DNA from: Acidobacteriota bacterium
GTDB taxonomy: Bacteria; Acidobacteriota; Terriglobia; Bryobacterales; Bryobacteraceae
Assembly: GCA_016871155.1 (NCBI GenBank)
Contig: VFZO01000022.1
Coordinates: 1 to 40,302 of the forward strand
Direction: 5' to 3'
DNA length: 40,302 nucleotides
In this document: positions 15,423-23,800 of the stretch, piece after piece
Numbering within the stretch: the first letter of the stretch is position 1
Layout: each line of letters starts with the position of its first letter
Made by a program: the position numbers and the translations under genes
The notes under the pieces: generated by a model
What the model was told of the DNA's origin: nothing
Database searches by the model: none
The model's input: the letters and a program-made list of their open reading frames with translations, nothing else

Positions 15423-16681
15423 TGCTGCGAAAATGGCTGGCGTTCGGAACGGGCGTCGGCGTCGAGATCGGGCCGGAGCACCTCACCGTATCCGTCGTGC
15501 GCGTCCGCCCCTCGGGCGGAGTATTGCGCGGCTCCGGCGTGATTGAGAATTTTCGCCAGCGCCCCGCCGCGGAGTGGGGCCGCGAATTCTCCGATATCGT
15601 CAAGAAACACGGCGCCGCCCATGTAGCCGTGGCCGTTTTGGTGCCGCGAGGGGAGGTCATCGTTCGCACGCTGCCGTTTCCTGGCGTGAAGGACGATGAG
15701 TTGTCCGCCGCGGTCGGCTTTCAGCTCGACTCGCTGCATCCGTATGGCGAGGAGGAGGCCCGCGCCGGTTGGGCGCGCCTGGATGCCTCGAACGTTCTGA
15801 TTGGCGTTGCCAAACGCGATGCGGTCGACCACTACACCGCTCTGTTCGCCGAGGCTGGCATCAAAGTTTCGACTCTCACCTTTTCCGCGGCGGCGCTGCG
15901 GGGCGCGCTTCGGATGGTCGACTCGCCGCCCAGGAATTTCCTCGCCGGACTGGCCACCTCCGAAGGATTCGAAGTGTACGGCGAAAGCGAAGCCAAGCCC
16001 GTGTTCTCGGCGGTATTCGACATGCCGCCGGAGCGGGCCTTCGCCTTCGCCAACGCCGAACTGCGACTGCCCGCCGAGACGCAGCCCAGCGATCTCGGGA
16101 TCAGTCTGAGCCATGCCGCGGCCATGACCAGCGCCTGCCCGAGCCTGGCCATGGATGCGAATCTCCTGCCGGAGGCTGAGCGCCGCACCAGTTCCAAACT
16201 CCGCTACGCGCCCACTGCCGTGCTCGCCACGATCCTCGCCGGGTTGTGTACGGCCATCGTGTTCCACGAGCCATACGACGAAAAGGTATATCGGGATGCG
16301 CTGGAGGCCGAACTGAAGCGTGTGGAGCCGATCTCCTCGCGCGTCGGAAATCTCGACAGGAATTTCGAAACCACGAAGAAGCGCATCGAACAGTTAGACG
16401 AGTTCCGCCGCCGCACCCGCGCGGATCTCGATCTGATCCTCGAACTCACCGGCACCTTCGCCGCACCCGGCTTCTTGAGCGCTCTGGATACAACGCGCGA
16501 TACCGTGACTATGACCGGTTACACCGATCAGGCCGCCCCCATGTTGCGGGTTCTGGACGGCTCGCCGCGTCTGGCGGGCAGCGAATTCACGGTGCCGATC
16601 GGCCGTACCACCAGCGGCGAATCGTTCCGCATCCGCAGTCAGCGTGAGATGCCGCCGCAGGGGGCGCCGCCCAAGCCATGA
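15422..16681 (+). CDS. gspL: Type II secretion protein GspL-like (PilM- and PilN-like halves)
   Basis: The 419-residue protein has an actin-like PilM/GspL cytoplasmic domain (about 1-250, with VEIGPEHLTVSVVR, VLVPRGEVIVRTLPFPG and DELSAAVGFQLDSLHPY), one membrane segment near 263-280 (VLATILAGLCTAIVF), and a periplasmic coiled-coil/ferredoxin-like half resembling PilN. It would link the ATPase GspE to the periplasmic GspM. The start at ATG 15422 overlaps the gspK stop. A C-terminal proline-rich tail follows. The sequence is divergent from proteobacterial GspL, so the call rests on architecture and gene order. Confidence 0.82.
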   Translation: MLRKWLAFGTGVGVEIGPEHLTVSVVRVRPSGGVLRGSGVIENFRQRPAAEWGREFSDIVKKHGAAHVAVAVLVPRGEVIVRTLPFPGVKDDELSAAVGFQLDSLHPYGEEEARAGWARLDASNVLIGVAKRDAVDHYTALFAEAGIKVSTLTFSAAALRGALRMVDSPPRNFLAGLATSEGFEVYGESEAKPVFSAVFDMPPERAFAFANAELRLPAETQPSDLGISLSHAAAMTSACPSLAMDANLLPEAERRTSSKLRYAPTAVLATILAGLCTAIVFHEPYDEKVYRDALEAELKRVEPISSRVGNLDRNFETTKKRIEQLDEFRRRTRADLDLILELTGTFAAPGFLSALDTTRDTVTMTGYTDQAAPMLRVLDGSPRLAGSEFTVPIGRTTSGESFRIRSQREMPPQGAPPKP

Positions 16682-17268
16682 GCCTCTCCGAACGCGATCA
16701 ACGCGCACTGAAGCTGCTGGGCGGAGCGCTCGCGTTGGCCGCGGTCCTCTACTTTTGGCCGGGTGGCGAAGTGTCCACGGCCACAGCCGTGCAGGCCGGT
16801 TCGGCCGATGCTCTGGAGAAGCGGCTGAAAAAGTCGCGCGACCTGATGATGACGGTGCCCGATAAGCAGGCATTTCTGAAGCAGGCCCAGGCCGACTTGG
16901 CCGTGCGCGAAAAGGGCCTCATAATCGCCGACACCGCCGCGCAAGCGCAGGCGCAGTTGTTCCAAATCTTGCGGCGGATCGGCCGGTCGCAGAGCCCGCC
17001 CGTGGAGATACGCGCCAACGAGATTGGCAACGCGAAACCGTATGGCGACGCCTATGGCGAGGTGTCCGTCACGGTCTCCTTCGAATGCGCCATCGAGCAG
17101 TTGGTCAACCTCCTGGCAGATCTCGGCGCGCAACCGGAGGCCCTGGCCACCAACGAAGTACACATCGGCGAGGCGAATCAGCAACAAAAGCTCATTCCCG
17201 TCCGGCTCACGGTGGCCGGTGTGGTGCCCCGCAAGATCATTCCGGAGAAGAAGGCGGTGACGTTCTAG
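16678..17268 (+). CDS. GspM/PilO-like secretion protein
   Basis: The 196-residue protein has a short cytoplasmic start, a membrane segment near residues 13-28 (LLGGALALAAVLYFWP), a coiled-coil region (about 40-90) and a small ferredoxin-like periplasmic domain, the layout of GspM and PilO. It overlaps the gspL-like gene by ATGA, which is where gspM normally sits. Sequence similarity to characterised GspM is not obvious by eye, so the name depends on topology and position. Confidence 0.75.
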   Translation: MSLSERDQRALKLLGGALALAAVLYFWPGGEVSTATAVQAGSADALEKRLKKSRDLMMTVPDKQAFLKQAQADLAVREKGLIIADTAAQAQAQLFQILRRIGRSQSPPVEIRANEIGNAKPYGDAYGEVSVTVSFECAIEQLVNLLADLGAQPEALATNEVHIGEANQQQKLIPVRLTVAGVVPRKIIPEKKAVTF

Positions 17269-17269
17269 C

Positions 17270-17986
17270 ATGGGCCGCCTGTTCCTCATAAACGTCCTGC
17301 TGCTGGCCGGTATCGCGGCGGCCGCCTTGAAGTGGATGGATCTCCGCGACGAAACGGCGAAACGGGAGGCCCTGGTTAGCCAGTCGGCTCCAAAATTGCC
17401 CGAAGCCAAACCGGCGGCCTCCGTGCCCATGCCGGAAAAAACGGTGGCGGCAAACTATTTGGACATCGCGGCGCGTCTTCTCTTTTCGAGGGACCGCAAT
17501 CCTACTGTCGTTGTGGCGCCTCCCCCGGTTAAGCAAATGCCTGCCCTGCCCCTTACCTACGGAGTTCTCATGTTGGCCGACCCGCCGATTATCATGATGG
17601 CGGCCAAGAAGGGCGACGCGCAGAAGGGTTTCCGGCCCGGCGACCAAGTGGGCGATTTCAAAATCGTCACCTTTGACAACCGCAACATAACGCTAGAGTG
17701 GGACGGCAAACGGGTGCTTCGAACCGTGGGCGAGTTGGCGGATCGCGATCCGGCGACGCAACAAGTACACCAGCAGAATATTCCCGCGACTGAGGCTCCG
17801 AAGGCCGTCGTGCAAACCGTTCAGACGGTGATGACCGCCAGCGGTCCCGGTGTCGATACCGGCGGCGGCATTCGCGCCTGCAACGCGAACGACTCCACGC
17901 CCGCCGGCGCCGTTCAGGACGGGTATCGAAAAATCGTCAGCGAGACGCCGTTCGGCAAAGTCTGCCGCTGGGAAAAGATCAAGTAA
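17270..17986 (+). CDS. GspC-like inner-membrane secretion protein
   Basis: The 238-residue protein has one N-terminal membrane segment (residues 4-20), a proline-rich linker, and a region near 80-155 (LTYGVLMLADPPIIMMAAKKG, RPGDQVGDFKIVTFDNRNITLEW) that resembles the homology region of GspC/PilP, the part that contacts the secretin. No PDZ domain follows; instead there is a low-complexity stretch and a short Cys-containing C-terminus (IRACNAND, GKVCRWEKIK). It begins one base after the GspM-like gene. The role as a link between inner-membrane platform and GspD is inferred. Confidence 0.72.
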   Translation: MGRLFLINVLLLAGIAAAALKWMDLRDETAKREALVSQSAPKLPEAKPAASVPMPEKTVAANYLDIAARLLFSRDRNPTVVVAPPPVKQMPALPLTYGVLMLADPPIIMMAAKKGDAQKGFRPGDQVGDFKIVTFDNRNITLEWDGKRVLRTVGELADRDPATQQVHQQNIPATEAPKAVVQTVQTVMTASGPGVDTGGGIRACNANDSTPAGAVQDGYRKIVSETPFGKVCRWEKIK

Positions 17987-17994
17987 GGAAACCA

Positions 17995-18534
17995 ATGAAG
18001 CTCTCTTTCGCGACCCTGTTTTTGTGCTTCGCATTGCTCGCGCAATCGAAGGTAGCTCCCGCGCCCCCGGCCGGCGTACCGGCCGGGGCAAAAATCGTCG
18101 ATAGCTCGACGTGGCGCTGGGTCGACAAATCCGGCAAGGCGTGGTTGTACCGGACGTCGCCGTTCGGCGTCATGAAGACCGAGGAACCGAAAGACGGCGC
18201 GAATGCCCGCCCGGACGGAGTGCCGGCCGGGGCAACTGCGATCGCCGCCGATACCTGGAGAGCGGTCGACGCACTGGGCAAAACCTGGCTCTACAAGGTC
18301 ACCCCGGCCGGTCTCCTAAAAACCGAACAGCCAGCCGATTTCAAGCCGGCGGCGGCGCCGGACACAGACGCGGCCTTGGAGCTGATCAGCGCCAAGGACG
18401 AAGGCGAAGTACTCAGATTCTCAAAGCCGGGCCCGTTCGGCACCTACTCCTGGACTCGCAAGAAGACCGAGCTGAACGCCGACGAAACGGCCGTCTGGGA
18501 GCGGGTTCGTAAAGAGAAGGTAGCCAAGAAGTGA
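17995..18534 (+). CDS. Secreted protein with two 39-residue repeats, inside the secretion operon
   Basis: I do not recognise this 179-residue protein. It has a signal peptide (KLSFATLFLCFALLAQ) and two copies of a roughly 39-residue unit, residues 27-65 and 75-113: GVPAGA..I...TWR.VD..GK.WLY...P.G..KTE.P. The C-terminal third (ISAKDEGEVLRFSKPGPFGTYSWTRKK) may hold a decayed third copy. It lies between the GspC-like gene and gspD and overlaps gspD by one base. Its location suggests an accessory part of the secretion channel or a pilotin-like helper, but it lacks a lipobox, and no function is demonstrated. Confidence 0.75.
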   Translation: MKLSFATLFLCFALLAQSKVAPAPPAGVPAGAKIVDSSTWRWVDKSGKAWLYRTSPFGVMKTEEPKDGANARPDGVPAGATAIAADTWRAVDALGKTWLYKVTPAGLLKTEQPADFKPAAAPDTDAALELISAKDEGEVLRFSKPGPFGTYSWTRKKTELNADETAVWERVRKEKVAKK

Positions 18535-20777
18535 TGCGGATTGCGCTCTTCCTTGCGGCCTCCTGCCTGCTCGTCGCTCAGCCTCCCGTTCTGCCGCCCG
18601 GCTTCGGCCCGCGCGCCACGGATCTCCCGAAACCGCAGGCCGCGCCCCCGCAGCAGCCACCTGCCGGAACCCCTCCCGCCGCCGCGGCGCAGGGAACGCC
18701 GGCGCCCGCCGCCGGAGCGCCCGCCGGTGGCGGAACGGGTGGGCTTCAATTGGAAAACGCTTCGTTGACCGCCGTCATCGATATTCTGGCCCGTCAACTG
18801 AAGCTGAACTATATTCTCGATCCGCGCGTCAAAGGCGGCATCGTGCTAAACACCTACGGCGAGACCAAGCAGCTTTCCAACCGGGAGCTGTTGGACATGA
18901 TCCTGCGCATCAACGGATTTGCCATGGTGCAAGTGGGTGACGTGCATCGCATCGTTCCCATGGCGGACGCCGCGCGGCTGCCCATCAAGCCCTCCATCAA
19001 TCAGCGGGAGTTACCGGAGACCGAGCAGATCGTCCTGAATCTGATCTTCCTGAAGTACGCCAATGTTGACGAATTGGCGAAACTCTTGGAGCCGTTCATG
19101 GGCGAGAACTCGAAGACCTGGGCCTATGGCCCGGCCAACCTGCTCATGATCCTGGATTCGTCCCGTTCCATGCGCCGGACCATGGAACTGATCTCGCTGT
19201 TCGATCAGGATACGTTCGCGGGTAATCGCGTCCGCCTGTTCGAAACGACGCATTCGCGCCCCAGCGATCTCTCCAAGGAAATCGAAAACGTCTTCAAGGG
19301 CATCTCGCTCAATGAGAAGTCGTCGCCCATCAAATTCATTCCCGTCGACCGGATCAATACGCTGGTCGTTGTCACGGCCAATCCCAGCGCTTTCGACGAG
19401 GTCGAGAAGTGGATCAAGAAGCTGGACATCCCGGTCAAGGTCACGGCCGGCTCCATCGACAACTACGTCTACCGCGTCAAGTATGGACGATCCGACATGC
19501 TGGCCATGGCGCTGATGATGCTTTATGGCGGCTACGGCGGCATGGGCGGAATGGGCATGATGGGGATGGGCGGCATGTACGGCGGTATGGGCGGCATGTA
19601 TGGCGGGATGGGCGGCATGTATGGCGGGATGGGCGGTATGTACGGCGGCATGGGCGGCGGTGGCATGACCGGCCCTGTCGGCATGAGTTCCGTCGCACAA
19701 GGTCTCTACGGCATGGGTCCCGGTGTCACGATGGGGTACAACATTGGCGCCGGCAATGGCTATGGCGCGCCCCCGAACGCCGCTCAAACCGGTAACCTCC
19801 CGCCTGTCGATCAAACGGGCACTTTCCTTGGGGCAGGTGCCGGAATGATGGGCGGTTCGCAGGCGCGGATCCCCAGGATTATTCCAAACCCGATGGATAA
19901 CTCGCTGATTATCCAGGCCACTCCCGCCGAGTATGAAGGCATTCAGAAAGTGCTTCGGCAGTTGGACGTTCCTCCGCGCCAAGTGCTGATTGAAGCGAGA
20001 ATTTACGAGGTCTCTCTGAATGGCGCGTTCGCCAATGGTGTCTCGGCGTTTCTAAACTCGCGGAACAAGCCGGCGTCCGGCGCGCCTCAAGGCGCGGGGC
20101 GTGAGTTCACCGCCGCGCTCGCCAACGGCAGCGTCGCGCTCACCGCGGGAGCCCTGGTCGGCCAAAGCAAGGAGCTGCTCGCGTTCCTATCGACCCAGGA
20201 GTCCGAGTCGCGGGCCCGCGTGCTTTCCGCGCCGTCTGTCATCGCCACCGACTCAATCGCGGCGAACATCAACGTCGGAATTGAAGTGCCGACGCTGGCG
20301 TCCCAAGCTGTCACCGGCGTGCAGTCTGGAGGCAACTCCCTGTTTGCCAACACGGTCCAGAACCGCCAGACCGGCGTGACGCTCTCCATTACGGCGCGTG
20401 TCAATCCGAGCGGCATCGTAACTCTGGTTATCAACCAGGAGGTGAGCGCTCCGCAGGCGCCTTCGGCTGGCCAGATCCAGTCGCCCTCCTTCTCGCGCCG
20501 TTCCGTAAACACCCAAGTGACCGTCGAGGATGGCGATACTGTCGCCATCGGTGGAATCATCAACGAATCCAACGGTATGGCGACCGCCGGCATCCCCGGA
20601 TTGCACCGGTTGCCGATCATCGGAACTGTATTCGGCAGCCGGTCCTACAGCAAGGAACGCACGGAGCTCATTATTTTCATGAGCCCGCGCGTCATCTACG
20701 ACACCAACGAAATGGCCGAGGCCAGCGAAGAGCTGAAAAACCGGCTCAAGCGTTTACGCAAGTACATCAAGGACTGA
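18534..20777 (+). CDS. gspD: Type II secretion secretin with Gly/Met-rich insert
   Basis: The 747-residue protein has a signal peptide, a Pro/Ala linker (about 20-70), N-domains beginning LENASLTAVIDILARQLKLNY, and a C-terminal secretin domain with VLIEARIYEVSLNGAF, VLSAPSVIATD, GVTLSITARVNPSG, VEDGDTVAIGGII and GIPGLHRLPIIGTVFG. It forms the outer-membrane pore. A tract of about 50 residues (roughly 330-380), almost only Gly, Met and Tyr, interrupts the periplasmic N-domains and includes four identical GGMYGGM units. GTG 18531 is one codon earlier; ATG 18534 fits the TGATG overlap seen elsewhere. It closes the operon. Confidence 0.95.
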   Translation: MRIALFLAASCLLVAQPPVLPPGFGPRATDLPKPQAAPPQQPPAGTPPAAAAQGTPAPAAGAPAGGGTGGLQLENASLTAVIDILARQLKLNYILDPRVKGGIVLNTYGETKQLSNRELLDMILRINGFAMVQVGDVHRIVPMADAARLPIKPSINQRELPETEQIVLNLIFLKYANVDELAKLLEPFMGENSKTWAYGPANLLMILDSSRSMRRTMELISLFDQDTFAGNRVRLFETTHSRPSDLSKEIENVFKGISLNEKSSPIKFIPVDRINTLVVVTANPSAFDEVEKWIKKLDIPVKVTAGSIDNYVYRVKYGRSDMLAMALMMLYGGYGGMGGMGMMGMGGMYGGMGGMYGGMGGMYGGMGGMYGGMGGGGMTGPVGMSSVAQGLYGMGPGVTMGYNIGAGNGYGAPPNAAQTGNLPPVDQTGTFLGAGAGMMGGSQARIPRIIPNPMDNSLIIQATPAEYEGIQKVLRQLDVPPRQVLIEARIYEVSLNGAFANGVSAFLNSRNKPASGAPQGAGREFTAALANGSVALTAGALVGQSKELLAFLSTQESESRARVLSAPSVIATDSIAANINVGIEVPTLASQAVTGVQSGGNSLFANTVQNRQTGVTLSITARVNPSGIVTLVINQEVSAPQAPSAGQIQSPSFSRRSVNTQVTVEDGDTVAIGGIINESNGMATAGIPGLHRLPIIGTVFGSRSYSKERTELIIFMSPRVIYDTNEMAEASEELKNRLKRLRKYIKD
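19569..19652 (+). repeat. Four 21-bp tandem repeats encoding GGMYGGM in gspD
   Basis: Four consecutive 21-base units (19569, 19590, 19611 and 19632) encode identical heptapeptides and differ only at synonymous third positions. They sit in a longer Gly/Met/Tyr-rich tract (about 19520-19690). Identical protein but varied codons indicates selection on the peptide or older duplication, while unit length divisible by three keeps the frame if copy number changes. Confidence 0.9.
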
Positions 20778-20803
20778 GAACAACTTCCGGGCGGCGATCG
20801 GGT

Positions 20804-20809
20804 TAGAAT
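20804..20809 (+). promoter_or_regulatory. Possible -10 element upstream of the giant LGFP-like protein
   Basis: TAGAAT matches the consensus -10 at five of six bases and lies between the end of gspD and the start of the next gene. The implied transcription start is near 20816. No convincing -35 was found, so read-through from the secretion operon is also possible. Confidence 0.3.
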
Positions 20810-20838
20810 CCGAGTTGGCCTTCCGTCTCGAATTCTCC

Positions 20839-23800
20839 ATGCCGATCCTCCGATTCTTCGCCTCGCTGGCTTGTTTGGCGAGCCTGCGCGCCCAAACAAC
20901 CGTTGACGTCGGAACCGGCGCCCCGGACTCGGTCATTGCACAGCAGTTCGTAAACGCCTATTTCCGCAGCGGATTCGCCAATACCGTTGTCCTGCCGCCG
21001 CTAGGCAATGTACGCCGTTTCGGCACGACCGGCTATATCCAGGAGTTTCAGGACGCCGCCAAGAACCGCTACGCGCTCGTGAAGCCAAACTCTTCGACCG
21101 CCAGCGTCGAGGGCGTCCCAGACGTTTTCCAGGTGAATTATCCCCTCCACGACTACTATTCGTCCGTCGGCGTGGGGACCGCGGGATTCCCCACGACCGA
21201 CACGGCGCAGTGCCCGAACCAGCCGTCCAACTTCTGTTTCTGGCAGCTGTTCGACAAAAAGTTCGCCCTGTTCGCCTTCACCTCGGCGCCCGCCACGGGC
21301 GGGTCGACCACCTTCACCGTGAAGGATCCCTTTTATACGGAGTGGAGCAATGCGAGCGGAATCGTCACCATGGGACCGGCGTTTTCGGCCGAAACCGCGG
21401 TCACCTCGGTGGCCGGCACCGCGGCGACCGTGCAGACCTTTCATAACGGGCTGGTCGCCAACATTACCTCCGGCATCTTAAACGGCCGCTTGGTCAGCGT
21501 CCGCGCTCCGGTCTTCGCCGTCTACTCCGGCAACGGAGGCGCCACCGGATTTCTGGGTCTGCCAACGGGCCCCGAGATCGTCGTGGGCGCGCGGAGGCGC
21601 CAAGTGTTCGAGGGCGGCGCGATCGAGTACGAACCGGGCCAGACCGCCGTACTGCGCCTGCCGGTCGTGACCGTGAACCTTTCCAGCAACACGACCACCG
21701 TGCGGCTGAAGCTGAACGAGACCTTTACGCTTGAGGCGATCCCGAGGGCCGCAAACGGCGACGTGCTAACGGACCGGGTCGTCTCCTGGGTTACCACGAA
21801 CGGCCGGGTAGTCAGCATTCAGGCCAACGGGCGGGTCGCCACGCTCAAAGCGGCCGGCGGCGGCGTGGCAACCGTTACGGCCGTGAGCGAGGGCAAGATC
21901 AGCGCCGCCGTTGCCGTCTCCGTGCAGGCGCCCTGCTGCCAGGTCGGCGAGGGTGCGCCGAACGCCATACTGTCCCAGGCCTTCGCCGATGCCGTGACCC
22001 GGAACCGGCTGACGCTGCAATTGCCCGGTCCCAGCACCGTTAAGCGGACCGGCGCCGGGTACACGCAAGAGTTTCTGACCGCGGCCGGTCAGCGCGTGGT
22101 CCTTGCTCTGGCCGATCGCTCGCCGCAGGCGTGGGTGGTCTCCGGGCCGATCCTGACCCGCCACGAAGAGAGCGGCGGAGCGGCAGGCCTCCTCGGGTAT
22201 CCTCTCGCTGATGCCACCCCGGGCGGCCGGCAGTTGTTCGAGGGCGGTGCCCTCGCCGGCTCCCCGGTGCAAGCGGTAACGGGCGGAATACTCACCCGCT
22301 GGGCGGCCCTCAGCTATGAGACCGGCGCGGCCGGGCCTCCGGTTGGACCCTCCGTTATTTTCTCCACGTTTGCCGCCTCGTCCGGGCTGATGCAGAGCTT
22401 TCGCGAAGGTCTGATCTTAAATATTCAATCCGGGTTGAGTCCGAACCGGGCGCTGCTGGTCGCCGGCCGGGTGGCACGCAAGTACCTGGAATTGGGTGGA
22501 CCCTCGGGCCGGATGGGCGCCCCGGTGAACGAAGAGGTGACCGTCTCCGGCGTTCGCCGGCAAGACTTCGAGGGCGGTCACTTGGATTACACGCCCGGCA
22601 GCGATGTCGTGGATGTTGTTGAAAATACGAGACGGCCTACTGTTTCGGTGCTCCCTTCCATAGCCGTGGCCGGCTCGCGGATCCGCATCGCGGCCGGCGG
22701 GTTCCCGGATAACTCGGCACTTCGGATTTCGATGACCGGGCAGCCGGACTTCAACGTGCGGGTCCGTAACGGCGCCTATAGCTGGGACGCCTGGGTTCCG
22801 CCCGACTCTCCCAGCCGCTCCGTGACCGTTACGGCCCTCGATACGTCGACCAACACCCGCGCCGAAGCTGTGTATACGATTCGCTCGTCGATCGATGCGC
22901 GGCCGGCGCTGTCTATCGTTCGCGGCGACGCCCAGACCGGAGCGCCCGGTACCCGGCTGCCGATTCCGCTGCGGGTGAGTTTGAAGGATGAAAGAGGAAA
23001 TCCGCTCGTTGGCGTGAATGTGGATTTCAACGCTTCGCCCGGTGCCGAAGTGGCGCCGCGCTCCGCCCCTACCGATATTAACGGCGAGGCCGAGACTTCG
23101 ATGCGGCTCCCCGGCGCCGCTGGAACGGCACTGGCCACCGCCGAAGCGGTGCGCCGTGTTGTGACGTTTCAGGTGCGGGCCACCGGGACCAGCTCGCTCA
23201 ATGTACCCCGGCTGCCATTCGACGGCAACTCCTATGCCGGCGCCGCCGCCGCGATCCTCAAGTTCTTCCAGGACCGCAGCGAACTCGGGGCGGCGACCGG
23301 AACGGTCACCCCGGCCGCTGTGGAGACCCACCTGCGGAACTTTTGCGCCCTGGACCCACAGGCGAATCAGATTTGCGACGGCTATCTGAACGACCCGGAG
23401 GTTCCGAACCTTTGGCGCCTGATTCCCTATGCCGGCGGAGCTCTGGAACTGGTTCCGGTTTCGGCCAATGAGCTGGCGATTCGCGAGGCGCTGGCAGGGG
23501 GAACGCCCGTGTTGGTTTCGTTCGCGCAGGCCGGGGGCGCCTCGGCGGCGGCGGTGGCGACGGCCGTGACCGCGACCGGCGATCTGCGCCTTGTCGACTC
23601 GAACCCGAACCAGCCGAAGAGCTCGTTGAGCGAGTTTACGGCCGCCGGCGCGGCGATTGCCGGGGCCGTTCGATTTATTCCCCGCGCGCCCGCCGCCGGC
23701 GGATTTCTCTTCGTGGCCCGCGCCGGCGTAGGGTTCGTGACCGGTGCGGCCGGTACCTGCTCCCCCGCTTTTGGCGTTCCGTCGTCGAGCGGAGTCACCA

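Noticed and set aside
19011-19982. 323-codon minus-strand frame with His/Ala repeats opposite gspD
   Set aside because: The repeats are the reverse reading of the gspD Gly/Met tract; the secretin frame is clearly the real one.
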